A stretch of 64,000 nt of DNA, taken from Ceratothoa steindachneri. Taxonomy: Eukaryota > Arthropoda > Malacostraca > Isopoda > Cymothoidae. Each line of letters begins with the position of its first letter. The stretch's first letter is position 1. The translations under genes were made by a program, and so were the position numbers. The stretch is taken from assembly GCA_963969495.1 (NCBI GenBank), contig OZ018335.1:83620354-83684353 (forward strand), written 5' to 3'. Positions 10,664-23,149 of this stretch are shown piece after piece. A model generated the notes under the pieces. It was not told where the DNA came from and made no database searches. It saw nothing but the letters and a program-made list of their open reading frames with translations.

Positions 10664-12063
10664 TTAGGTAGAGGATTAAGTTCTTTAGTTATTTTTAATG
10701 TTTTGTTGATTTAAGTTTTGTTGACGTGATTTGTACACATATTTAGAAACAATAATAAATAATGAGAGCAAAATTTACAAAGGTTAGACTGCGGCTCTTA
10801 ACAGCTAGAGTATTAGGCTTTTGCTTAGGCTACGTCTTGAAGTTGACTAATAAGTAATTACGGTTTATTTAAAAGTTGTATTAATTTAATTTTTGTTCTG
10901 TACACTCAAAATGGAATGTCAAGTTGAAAGGAAGGGGCATTTTCGACACTTGTTGTTATTCATATTTAATCGAGACGGGAACAATGCAAACGCAGCCAAA
11001 GCTCGTTGCGATATTTGTTCTGTGTACGGAGAAAATGCTTCATCAGAAAGGACAGCTCAATGGTGGTTTTCACGTTTTAAAAACGGTCATTTCAATCCTA
11101 ATGACGAAGAGCGTTCTGGTCGCCTCATTAAGTTGGATTTAGATCGATTGAACGATCTTCTTCTTGAAAATCCTCATCAATCAACTAGAGAATTGTCTGT
11201 ACAATTGGCATGTGATCAGAAAACTTCAGTGAATCACCTTCAATCGATGGAGAAAGTTCAAAAACTCGATGGATGGGTTCCGTATGCTTTGAGAGAAAAA
11301 AACAAACTTCAACGCTCCACGATTGACACAGGTTTGTTTGCTCGTCACAAGGCTACCAGTGGATATAAGGACAGATTTCTTCACCACATCATCACTGGCG
11401 ACGAAAAGTGGTGTATTTATGTCAACATAGACCATCGAAAACAATGGCTTAGCTCCAATAAAAAACACTTCCGCGATTAAAGCAATGACTTCTTCCACGA
11501 AAGACGATGTTGTGTGTGTGGTGGGATTGTGAGGGCATCATTCTTTATGAGCTCTTTGCGAACAACGAGATGGTCAATTCAGAACTCTACGTTCAACGAA
11601 TGTATCGACTCGCCGAAACTATTCGTGAAAAGTGACCTTATCGACGTTATGGAGTCCTTCTTCAACACGATAATGCTTGTCATCACATGGCTAATATGAA
11701 AAAAGACGCCATCCAAATGCTTAATTAGTAAATCCTGACGTATCCTTCATATTCGCCAGACTGGGCTCCATCGGATTTCCAACTGTTCCGATTGCTCTCA
11801 AAGAATTTGCGTGGCGTTTCGTTCAATACTGATGTGGAATTAAGAACCTGGTTACACGAATTCTTCGAGTCGAAATCCAGGGATTTTTATTGCAGAGGCA
11901 TCGACAAACTAGTTGGACATTGGGAAGAAGTCGTAAATAACAACCGAGAATGCATGATTGATTAAATTGCATATTGTTATCAATTCAAAATGAAGTTTTT
12001 CTAAAATTGTTAATGGTAATAAATAAATTTAATAAAACTGCAAGAACTTATGCCTCAACCCAA
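10664..12063 (+). mobile_element. mariner-family DNA transposon, 1.4 kb, with TIRs and TA duplication
   Basis: The ends are inverted repeats: TTAGGTAGAGGATTAAGTTCTT on the left and, as reverse complement, TTGGGTTGAGGCATAAGTTCTT on the right. A TA flanks each end (10662-10663 and 12064-12065), as expected for mariner insertion. The interrupted sequence is the gypsy 5' LTR, whose uninterrupted sister LTR at 4530-5515 shows the empty site. Internal transposase is damaged, so the copy is not autonomous. Confidence 0.9.
10911..11965 (+). pseudogene. mariner transposase, broken
   Basis: Begins at MECQVERKGH. The N-terminal helix-turn-helix region (ARCDICSVYGENASSERTAQ, WWFSRFKNG, DEERSGR) is recognisable, as are QKLDGWVP and the first catalytic Asp in HHIITGDEKW. 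A frame break near 11478 follows. The second Asp is in HDNACHH at about 11670, and the third in YSPDWAPSDF at about 11760. The spacing between the second and third Asp is a few residues short of the 34 typical for mariner, and two stops lie between them. The end NNRECMID is close to the right terminal repeat. Transposase would bind the TIRs and cut and paste the element. Confidence 0.92.
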
Positions 12064-12801
12064 TAGGTGTCGTAGGTTAACCACGCACACTTGTCTTCAG
12101 CAGCTAAGGGGTGGCAAGGGGTGAGGATGGTCACCGTACAAACAAATTGACAATATTGACCGAGGGACTCTCGAAGGAACTTGTGTGTAAACTAAGCCGA
12201 TGATGAGGCTAACACTGTGGGGAAGGCGGTGCAGAGAGAGCACTTGAGGGGAGAGTAGCGCCTTATTGTTACCTCAAAGATTTTGTTCGAAGGAGTAATC
12301 CTTGCCTTGGCGCAAAGTTCAAACAATAGTCTCTGGATAACACGAATTGAGATTGAGCGCGCTCTGTTTGAGGAGTGCGGGAACGGGGTTGAGGTTGAAT
12401 TATATGAATTAACGAGAATACACGGAGAGTAAGGGATTCTCCAAGAATTATGCAGATTCCAACAGGACGCGAATAGTGGGTAGCGATGGGGGCGGACAAC
12501 AGATACTGACAGATACTGAAGAGGCAGGGAGGACGACGGATGGAATGCATTCCAACTCTGACGCCAGACAATTCATAGGGATCTAATTGGGTTTTTCCTC
12601 CCCTCTGTCCCAAGGGTAAGGTTCTAGGGTCAGATGCATCGCTAGAAGAGAGAAGAATCGGCCTTTTTGCGCGAGGGCGAGAAGGTTTTTTAGCCGGCGA
12701 AGCAAACTTAGTCACCCCCATTAGCGCAGACAAAAAGGGTCGCTCATATGTCTGTTGTCATCCTCTCTAATGAAGGGCGTGATGGCTCGTATCCTTGCCT
12801 C

Positions 12802-12864
12802 TCTCTCTCTCTCTCTCCATTTCTCTCTCTCTCTCTCTCTTTCTCCTTTCCTCTCTCTCTCTAA
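12802..12864. repeat. (TC)n microsatellite
   Basis: A TC-rich run with a few interruptions just outside the gypsy 5' LTR. Confidence 0.95.
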
Positions 12865-15013
12865 CTTTCTCTCTGTGATCTCAGACATCCTCAAATTCGA
12901 GTGGCACGTAGTTTATTTATATCTAAAAGGTTTTTCCACTAATTTAGGTATATGTATGTTTATTTTACATTTTTACATATAAATAGGTACGTAGTAAATT
13001 TTCTAACCCATTATAAGTACAACTTAAAAATGAGGCGAGAACGCTCGAAACTAATAGAGTACCGAATAAAAAAATTTCTTTGCACAGATTTTTGCGGGGT
13101 GGCTAAACATATTTTAGTATTCTTCTAACAAAATTCCTACAATTTAATTTAGCTTGCCTGATTTTATTATTTTTTGTTTCTCTTAACCCGAAAGACGCAG
13201 AAAGCATCTGCAGCCAGCAGTGACAAGGAAATAAAAAGGTGAAATTATGATGCTACCATGAACCACTTTGATCACTATCAGTGATTTACGTCATCATTAC
13301 TTGCATTATATTCTTTCGTACATAAAGATTCTCATTCTATTATTTATTCATGTAAAGAATGATAACAGGGTATAATCAAGATGATTAAAACATAAATTTG
13401 GAATAGTTAAGAGTTATAGAGTATATTTCGAGAACTATAATTTTTCTGGATTAAAATAGGCTTCCTGAGCTTAAAATCCAAATGGAATTTTAGAGCGTTA
13501 AATCCTTCTAAACTCGTATGCCTTGTTATTATGTTGTTCGGTAAGCCTATTTCCTATGTTAATGGTAGATTTTATCAAAAATAATTCCTATTTATTTACT
13601 CTTGCTTCTAAAATTGTAAATTCTAGCGTAAAATTACTTGTTTTTTGTTATAATAACAATTTAGTATTTTTGTGCCTTCTACCATATTGAGTATAAAAGC
13701 GTTAATTCTCACTTCAAATTATAACTTCAGCCACCGAATTTGCATCCTATTTAGCTTATTTTAGCATAGGTTTTCCTAATTAACGTTTAGCAAATCGCTT
13801 TATTCCCATTTATCACTCTAACTTCGGTTACTTCATTTATCTTTTTTAACTAATTTATTCTGAGATAAATGTTAATAACGAACAGTATCATATACTTGCA
13901 GTATTGTATTATTTTCCAAATATGAGTGCTGCCTCCTGATTACTTCTGCCATTCAGGATCGTATTCGCATATATAAATTATTCAGAGAAAAATAAGGAGT
14001 ATGCCTTAGATTATTATATTTTATTTTGCAAATCTTATTACATAAAACCATATACTCAGATCCATAGAATGCAAACTTATAATATTTTTACCCCTTAGTC
14101 TATTGGTGATCTCATTAGCGTAAATTGCAATTTTGCATGTATCGATTTTATGTCACATTTACCTGTCAAAATTGACATATTTTAAAGCTTTCTTTGTTCT
14201 GAATATGATGACTTCGTCAGTGAGATCTAATAGGTTAATTAGTTTCAAATAATCTTAAAACGAGAGTATTTATCAAACTAAAAGCTTCTATCGAAAGCTT
14301 TAAACCTTTCTAGTTTAAAAATACATAATTATATATATTTATAAGAGTCATTTTGGAGAATGTAAACATCTCCATGATTTATTGACTATGTCTTCGAACA
14401 AAAAACTAGTATCCTTTATTTTAGAGAAATATATCAGCCCCCTCCGCCCGCCAAGAATGTCCTATTAGGCCACTTTTAACCTTCACCTCTGCCGTCACAG
14501 ACACGAAATCCTTATCACTTATCCTTCCAATTTTGGCAGATCTCCTTTGCATTTTTTTACGCTTATAGCTGAGTTTAAGTTCTTCTGTGGACGGATCATC
14601 TCAAGAAGAATAGAGATTGTGTATTTATATTTAATAAAATTGGGCAGAGACTGTGATATTCTTGATAGGAAAAGGCTAGGCAATGTTCTATGTGGATGTG
14701 CTCGTGGTAAAGGATTTTTTATTACCTAGGATTGTGTGGTGAAATGGGAGTAAGTGGCCATACAGCGCACACAATCAAAATCTGTACACGGTGAATTTAT
14801 TAACAATTTTATTTACTTTCTTAACACTTAGAATACAGATAGGTTCCAAAAGTAAAGAGTTTAAGAGTCTCTTTCTCTCCATTTCTTGGTTAGCCATGAG
14901 TTATGAGAATTGAGTATTTTATGGGACGTTAAAATCTATATGCGAATTATCTCCCGGCATGGGGAGTCAAACCACACTGTCTGCTGCGAGATGCGTGGGG
15001 GAGAAAATGTTCT
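12865..15013. other. AT-rich interval, no gene seen
   Basis: About 2.1 kb without a recognisable coding signature, tandem repeat or repeat partner in the window. Short frames occur but have no protein-like composition. Confidence 0.5.
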
Positions 15014-15050
15014 CTCTCTCTCCCTCTATCTCTCCTTCTCTGTTTTTTTT

Positions 15051-15098
<48 letters not shown>
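15014..15098. repeat. (TC)n microsatellite
   Basis: Two blocks of TC repeats separated by a T-run, ending in a short (TATC)n. Confidence 0.95.
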
Positions 15099-15100
<2 letters not shown>

Positions 15101-15201
15101 ATCCATAACCCTGTATTTTAAGAAGGAGATTTTTTGAAGGTTTGAATCAGATTTTTTCTTTTAGTTCGGTTGTCACCTAAGTATATTTAATATATTTTTT
15201 T

Positions 15202-15375
15202 TTAGAAGAAGAAGATCAAGAACAAGAACAAGAACAAGAACAAGAACAAGAACAAGAACAAAAACAACAAAAGAGGAAGAATAAGATGGAGATTGGGATG
15301 GGGATGGAAATGGAAATGGAGATGGAGATGGAGATGGAGATGGAGATAAAGATGAAGATGAAGAAGAAGAAAAGG
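15202..15375. repeat. Compound purine-rich hexamer repeat, (GAACAA)n then (GGAGAT)n
   Basis: Eight or so GAACAA-type units pass into GGAAAT/GGAGAT/GAAGAT units. The whole tract is purine-rich on the plus strand and has no functional frame. Confidence 0.95.
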
Positions 15376-16735
<1,360 letters not shown>

Positions 16736-16771
16736 GGGAAAAGGCCGGCCTCCCCCCAAAAGTCAACAAGT

Positions 16772-17930
16772 TCACCAGCCGAGGCGCACCACATTAAGAA
16801 ACAAATCTATGTCGGGGGGGAGCCGTGATTGGCGGCAGAAGGGCACCACCTTAGTCATGGCCGAAGAAAACCGAAACCTGTGCGCTTCGGCATAGTGAGA
16901 GACGCGATTCAATGCCTGTTGGATTATATGGTTCAGGGATGGCAACTGGGCCGCGCCAAAAAAAATCGAAATGTCGTCCACGTAAAGTGTAGCGAGAACA
17001 TCTTCCGGCAGCAGCTAGGTGAGGCCGTTGATGCTCAGAGAAAAGAGTGTGACACTGAGGACAATGCCCTGCGGGACACCCTCTTCCTGCTTCATTTGGC
17101 CGGAGAGGGCTCCCCTCAACCGTCGCGGAATCGAGGATCTCGCAAAAGTTTAGATATAAAGATTGGGAGGCTCACCTCGCCCCCATCGCGTGGAGAGTCT
17201 CTATGATACTGTATCGCTCTGCGGTATCATAGGCATTCTCCAGATCGAAAAACACCGTGGTGTAGTGCTGTCTACGAAGGAAGGCCTCACAGACGGCAAT
17301 TTCCAGTCAGAGCAAGGCATCCGACGTGGAGTGGAACTGGCGGAAGCCGCACTATGAAGAAGACAGATGGCCTTGGGTGACCAGGAAAAAGGTTAATCTA
17401 ACATTTACTAATTTCTCTATCAACTTGTACAAGCAAGAGGTTAGAGAGATTGTACGGAAACCGGCCGGAGTAGAGTGATCTCTCCCAGGTTTGCGAAAAG
17501 CGAGCACAGTAGCGATTTGGCAGGATTCTGGGAGGAGACCCTCCAGCCAGATCCTGTTGAACAAATCTAACAGAAAGGCCATGCCTTGCTCAGGCAGGTG
17601 TCGAAGTATGGCGTACGGTACATCGTCCGGACCATAGGAGGTGTCCGCGCATGAAGCAGGAACGGAAAGCAACTCATTCACAGTACACCTGCCGTTAAAG
17701 GGTTCTCCGCCTCTGAAGGTAAAGTCCAGGCGGCGGCCTTCCGCGGGATCGCGACGTGCATTGAATGGTGGCGGAGCAGCATCCCGAAAAGAGAATGCGA
17801 AGAAAGCGGTCGCGAAGGATTCCGCCACGGACGCGGTGTCCGATATTGCGGTCTCATTCTCCTGGAGAACTGGAGGGAGGTTCTGCGATAACTTGCATCT
17901 AATCCTTTTGACTCGCTTCCACACCTCTAC
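16772..17930 (-). pseudogene. LINE reverse transcriptase
   Basis: Sense motifs in order: GPDDVPYAILRHLPE, LLDLFNRIWLEG, LPESCQIATVLAFRKPGRD, GFRTISLTSCLYKLIEKLVN (block with RPISLT expected), then in shifted frames a VFFDLENAYDTA-like box with the first catalytic Asp. MDDISIFFG at about 16981 marks the YVDD box, followed by RFRFSSAMTKVVPFC. These are typical of the Jockey/I group. This RT primes on nicked target DNA and copies the element RNA. The protein ends soon after DIDLFLN, so the C-terminal part is lost. Confidence 0.88.
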
Positions 17931-18479
17931 CTAGAGGGGTCGTTTCCGTTAAGTGAATACACGTATGCCTGCCATGAAGAGCGCGGGCGTGCTTCGAAAT
18001 ATACCGGAACCTACCCCTAGCCGACGAAGTTCACCGAGAGTAAAATCATTCGGGCGGCGTTTATAGCGCATGTAGACATAACGCTTCTGTTTGAGGGCCG
18101 CCTCACGCTCGGCCGACCACCATCGGAGTGGTCGGCGTGGAAAACGGCCAGACGTTCCGGGAATAGTAGTCAGACCCGGAGCGATGAGGTTGCCGGGATA
18201 AACTCAAAGGCTTAATCTACCGAACTAAACAACCCGAATGAGATAGAGAATTCAGTCATTTCCATAAATGAAGGCCACCGCGCCCGAGCCATGCACCACA
18301 GAGGTGGGCTCTCAGGTGGCAGTTTCCCTGAAAATTATATTTGAATGTAAAAGCGATCACTACCATGGAGGTCATCGACCACCCCCAAATCAAAATCAGG
18401 CTGTGCATCCAAAGAGCACAAAGATAGATCAAGGCAAGAAAATAAGGCGGTTTTCGGGCAGTGATGCGTAAATTTAGGA

Positions 18480-18860
18480 CACCTATCTCAAGTTCTTCGA
18501 TCAGGTCGGCAAGGACTTGTCATCTAGGATTTATTGAGTAATCTCCCAAGAGAGGATGCCTGCCGTTCAGATCTCCAAGCAAGAAAAAGACCCTCGGCAA
18601 ACGTGCCACGACGTGGCGGAAGTCCTTCTCGTCGAAGTTAGCTGACGGTGGAATGTACGCAGAAATAATAGTTTACCTCCTATACAAGTGAAGCTGCACA
18701 GCCACTGCCCTAAAGGAGGTATCTAAATTGGAACCCCTGTCTCTGAGCAACTCAGGTTACCACTAGCCGTGGGCGAACGAGCCGAAGCTCCTCTGTTAAT
18801 GTTCTCATTTTGAAAGACAGCTTTAGGAACCACGGAAGTATGGCCTGGCGACCAACTTCA
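18480..18860 (-). pseudogene. LINE AP-like endonuclease fragment
   Basis: Sense reading gives FRAVAVQLHLYRR, then a stop and IISAYIPPSANFDEKDFR, then LLGDLNGRHPLLGD. The GDLN-x-RH pattern and the preceding SAYIPP are hallmark pieces of the endonuclease that nicks target DNA in LINEs. The C-terminal SDH motif is not clearly readable. Confidence 0.8.
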
Positions 18861-19199
18861 GGGGTCTTGCCTCCTGTGAGTCTAACCACTCGCTAGAGGC
18901 TCCTGGCCGTTTCGCCTTACGGGAAACAGTCACGATGGGGGAAGATAGGGCAGCCCTGGTTTTTTGACCGGGCTAGGTGTGAACCCTTTTTGCCACCAGC
19001 TTTACCAGGGGAGCGCCCGGGTTGAGTAGAACGCGCAGAAGGGCTCTGAATGGGCCAGAAAACAACCGTGCTCGTTGGCCTGGATAGGCCAGGAGCAGAG
19101 GGTGACTATCTAACCATTGAGGCATAAGACGTCCCAGGCAGGACCAAGTCCTTAGCATCGCGGAATGGGAGTAGATCCTAGGCCTGAACGGCCAGGATT

Positions 19200-20060
19200 T
19201 TTTTCTCAAAGAAATATGCACCACATTGTGTCAAAGAAGCGGGGTGCGGCTCTTCGAATTGGCAAACTTGGCCACACACAATCTGGACTTATCATGTGCG
19301 GCCTTGGAGCAATTTACACAAACTTCGGGTCACCCCGATTTTGCAGGTCTATATGAACGATTCGTATGGCCGAAGCGGGAACAGTAATAGCACCGCCGCG
19401 GCAGTAGCACGAATGCCTTTACGCGGTAAAGGTACCGACCGGTACGCAGGACTCAGGGAGCTTGTCACAGTTGAACGTAATGAAGAGTGTATTGGGTGAA
19501 TCTCGAGGCCCCTCCCTGTTTTCTTATCACACGTTCGACCTAGACCGGCTCATGTCCGGCCAGCTCTAAAGTAATGTCCTCCATGGAGTAGTCAACGAGT
19601 TCCCTCCCATAAACTACTCCTTTCACAAAGTTCATGGTAGAGTGTGGCATCATACTTACCGGGGTGCCATTATGTGTCCGAAGAGCACATATCTTGGCCG
19701 CCTCGGAGGGAAACCCCGCATTCGCCAGAAGGCTCGCTTTCGAGAAACGAGCCACTTTCGGCTCTCTACCAATTAAACTAGCTAATGCTCTCCCCTGATG
19801 GATCATGTTGCACTTGGCCAACATGATGCCCTCAGTGGAGCGAATAACGAGGAAGCGTTTGAAGCCAGCGGACTCGAAAACGCCAAGTAGCCTCTGAATG
19901 TGGGGCGCCGATGTTATCGAAGCTCCGCCCTGCACTCTTTTCGTCGTAGTCATAGTCAGGGGCTCCGCACGCGGGGGAGGGGGGGGCAGAGGTGCCGGAT
20001 GTGCCGATCTTGGTTTGGTCGCTTACCAAGGTGGCAGACCGTAACTCACGGGCTAGAGAA
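19200..20060 (-). pseudogene. LINE ORF1 (gag-like, zinc-knuckle) remnant
   Basis: The frame 19953-19540 contains IQRLLGVFESAGFKRFLVIR, RFSKASLLANA, LRTHNGTPVSMMPH and VVYGRELVDYSMEDI, a conserved ORF1 pattern of I-group LINEs. Downstream, in another frame at about 19390-19240, comes CYYCSRFGHT, VCVNCSKAAHDKSRLC, which are two damaged CCHC zinc knuckles. ORF1 proteins bind element RNA. The N-terminus seems to lie in the frame starting near 20029 (MVSDQTKIGTSG), with a shift at about 19930. Confidence 0.8.
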
Positions 20061-20340
20061 CATTATCCCCTCCCCTCCTCCCTCAGCCCCGATCCGGGAC
20101 GGTTGGCTGAGAAGAAGGTCAGCATCTACTCTGGGAGATTAGAGGCTGACCAGAGAAAGTTGTGAGAGAGGCTGTATGAAAAGCGACTAAGTAGGGGAGA
20201 AATGCAGGCTGTCTAAAAGAAGGAGGTTATTGTTAAGCTGGGGTCGGACGGGGTGCTGAGTCCTGTGAGCACCCCAGGATGGCAAATCGCAGCGCCCTTT
20301 TACGGGGGCCTTTTACGGGAGTCAAACTTGCATTTTTCCT

Positions 20341-21736
20341 GCTGGATAACGTGTCAAGGATGACAAGCGTATCACTGTTAGGAACTGTGCTGCATCACTG
20401 AATACCATTGCTAATTTCTGCCGCTCTCTTTGAGATGTTTTTGAACGCGTCATTTTCTATATATTAACCACCAATACATACATACATTCTTACATAGACA
20501 GAGACTTGACTCACAGCTAATAATAATAATTTTAAAAATTTTAACAATAATAATAATCATTCGTTATGCTTGATTTTGGTAATAAGAATATAATTATAAT
20601 TCTACGATAATGTACAGACAGGAAGATGAAGGCCCATTTCTTCTTTTGTAGAATAGGTTGGAAAGTGTCTTCTTATAAGTAATGTAATCATGACCTATCT
20701 CCTAGCCTTTGTCTCTAGCATGCTCTTGAAGATGTTTATGAATGGATTGAGAATACCCTGCCAAACTTTCTCCGACTATTCCGATATCTATCAACATCTA
20801 CGACGTCTTGTCCACGCTTAAACATTGAGCTGAATTGATATTCACAATATCGGCTAGTCATCACTCAATCTAAAATTCTCAAACATTTATTTCATGGATT
20901 TAAAAAATACAGCAATCTGAGAAGTGTGCAAGAATGAGATCTTAAAGCAAGTATTCAGCGCTGGAGCGTAGATGCAAATACCTGCTGCGTTCTTCACACT
21001 GTAATAGGGAAGATGGAGAAGGAGATAACGGGTAACATTACTCTACTTGACTAGAAAGCATGAATCTACAGGTTTCTTTCATGTATGTTTGTAATATAAA
21101 ACTAAAAGTATTACTTTATTAGTGATAATACAGGAAGAAAAATAACGTATTTTGCATTCAGGGCATATAATTGATTAATAAATATTAATAAACATTATTG
21201 ATTAACAAATATTAGATTAATAAATCATATTTAACACAAACTTTTGCAGAAAAATGTTTCAAAGTGTTATAGCACTCTGAAGATAGAAATTGAAGAGACC
21301 AAGCATCCTCCTTTTCTTAATATTCATGCAATAGAGTTTCATATTTTAGTAATTTAATAATAAAATTATTAATGAGATATTTTTTTATAGGAGAGATAAG
21401 CAGAAAACAATGATGGTATTCGACTATGTTAAAATAAATTTCATTGAATTTATAACATCAGCCTTATATTATCCTGGGCAAATACAGAATACCACTAAAC
21501 TCGTCATGCATGCTAACTTATAAAATACTAACAAGCACAAAAATAGTTTGTATTCTGGCGTCTGTAGTTACAGCATTTATTATTATAAACATAGTAACAG
21601 AGACAAGGAGTTTTGCTTATGGCTCTATATGAATATTTTTGAGAAATAAATGAAATTTCTAAATAGGGTGTAACCTTTTTTTCCTCGAATAATACAAGGC
21701 TGATCTTATAATTTCAAAGAAATATATTTTAGCATA
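20341..21736. other. AT-rich interval, no gene seen
   Basis: Contains short TAA/ATA runs near 20520-20560 and no recognisable domain. It ends exactly where homology to the left arm begins. Confidence 0.5.
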
Positions 21737-21849
21737 GTTCGTGTGTGAAAGAACCCCTAATTCCGCCATAATCTTTAACGTGCGTTAATTTAATTATTGT
21801 TGTTGTGAGAATCACGTAAACCAGCAAACAATTCGCCCTTTTAAGTTTA

Positions 21850-22560
21850 TAAGGCCAAAGGTGAATGACTCGGACTCACTGAAAAAGATCTAATGGCCAA
21901 CATCCAAGAACAAAAAATAAGAGGAAGAGCAGAAAGATGAGAAAGAGAAGAAAGAAAAGAGAAAAGTGAACGAGAAGAAAGAAGAGAAGAAAAGGAACGA
22001 CATGAACGAGAAAGGAAAAGGAACAAGAAAAAAGAGAGAGAATTCTTTCTCACGAATTGGAGATTAGCAGAGCGAGCAATGAGACGCTCCCCATCAACCT
22101 TTCGAGAGTTAGGCTAGACGCACTGCAGTCTCTGAACAGAAAACTCCACGTCTTTTAAGAAGAGGACGCCTTCTGGTCATATCTCACCTAATTCTAAAAG
22201 ATCTTTGAGATGAACCAGTGGGACATCGAGACGGACGGTGTAGCACAATTATTACCCCTGGTGAGCTATCAACTTAGGGATATGGTTTTCTCTTTTCAAT
22301 CAGAGGCAACAATTGTTTACTTATCATTCAAAGCCAAATTTTCCGCCACTTACAAAATGACTACGGATTTTTATTGAGCTAAATTTAGCACAGTCGCATT
22401 TTACCTTAACCAGACCTTGCGAAAATGCTATACGCTTAAGGAATTTATCGAGGAGGCAGTTATCTACGCAGCGAGCCACAACTGCTATCCGAAAGAAGGG
22501 AAGAAACCAGAACTCCCATATCCTAAATCCAACGTGAGCAAGAACAATTTGTTACTAATA
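21850..22560 (+). pseudogene. gypsy gag-like region (right copy)
   Basis: Starts with MANIQEQKIRGRAER and a long Arg/Glu/Lys-rich stretch (about 21900-22050) compatible with a coiled coil. A capsid-like segment follows with LSRVRLDALQSLNRKLHVF, VAQLLPLVSYQLRDMVFSF and a YTLKEFIEEAVIYAASHNC region. Stops are few but present, including one after the first 20 or so residues. No intact zinc knuckle is seen before the protease trace. Confidence 0.65.
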
Positions 22561-22679
22561 ATGGGAATAGGTTCGTGAAGGTGACTGGGCCTGCCGAACC
22601 CAAACCCCTCTTCTCGTCGGACCACCGTGATGTCAACCCTTTTCCTCCATTACCCCTGCTTCGTCGTTATTCGTGTGCT

Positions 22680-22800
22680 ATTCCTGGTACACGAGGTCAG
22701 GGACAATATCCTGCCGGCCACCAGGTGAACTCTATGTTCGATAAAAGTTCCCTTGGGCCCTCCAATTTGAAACTGGATAAAGAGATGACCTGCATTGTTG
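22680..22800 (+). pseudogene. gypsy protease trace (right copy)
   Basis: QYPAGHQVNSMFDKSSLGPS stands where an aspartic protease would read LFDTGS. It agrees with the left copy in position. Identification is tentative. Confidence 0.45.
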
Positions 22801-23149
22801 TATCCGAATCACCACTGCCTCCTTGTGGCTTTGGACCACGATAAATTTGCTGTAGTGCATGATTACTTAGGGTGCGCAAATAAATTCCTCATTGTTCACT
22901 AGTACATTGAATGCGGGTATTTTACGGTTGAGCTGAAGGTGTGGCAGCCCATATCAAGATTTGCTCTGTCCTAACTAGCTGTCCCCCTGGGATTCTTTTG
23001 CCCCCGTGGCTCAACACGTTATCACCCGTTCCAGCACGATAAGTAACTAAACCCTAGTATTCTCTTGAATTCCAGAGTGCGATGACCAATGACGTGGCCA
23101 AATACTTGTAGGAATGTGTATCATTACATCCTTTGTTTTTCAAAATCCA

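Larger units (their letters stand above)
4530..12715 (-). mobile_element. Ty3/gypsy LTR retrotransposon, Gmr1-like domain order, decayed
   Basis: Minus-strand element with a 5' LTR at 12715-10628 (split by a mariner), gag at about 10250-9590, a protease trace near 9140, integrase 8680-7480, RT 7365-6455, RNase H 6450-6085 and a 3' LTR at about 5515-4530. Most Ty3/gypsy elements have RT and RNase H before integrase; here integrase is first, as in the Gmr1-like clade and in Ty1/copia. The protein sequences themselves are of the gypsy type: GPY/F-like region after integrase, RT followed by an RNase H with a TDA motif. Every domain has stops or shifts and the RT active box is altered, so the copy is dead. 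Confidence 0.85.
10628..12715 (-). repeat. gypsy 5' LTR, split by mariner
   Basis: Two pieces, 10628-10663 and 12064-12715, match the 3' LTR at 4530-5515. Removing the mariner restores the LTR string ATTAATATA-GGTGTCGTAGG, which is ATTAATATAGATGTCGTAGG in the 3' LTR. An internal section of about 300 bases present in the 3' LTR is missing here after about 12094. The outer end near 12715 is approximate. Confidence 0.8.
16740..20150 (-). mobile_element. I/Jockey-type non-LTR retrotransposon, decayed
   Basis: Minus-strand order is ORF1 (gag-like with zinc knuckles), apurinic endonuclease, reverse transcriptase. It is GC-richer than its surroundings. The RT palm is directly followed by 3' sequence, so the thumb and any RNase H are missing and the 3' part is deleted. 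Many frame breaks. The 5' end may extend to about 20340, where a GC-rich patch ends. Confidence 0.85.

Noticed and set aside
12269..12733. Minus-strand frame of 154 codons
   Set aside because: It lies wholly within the gypsy 5' LTR, and the matching LTRs at 4530-5515 and 26068-28385 do not keep it.
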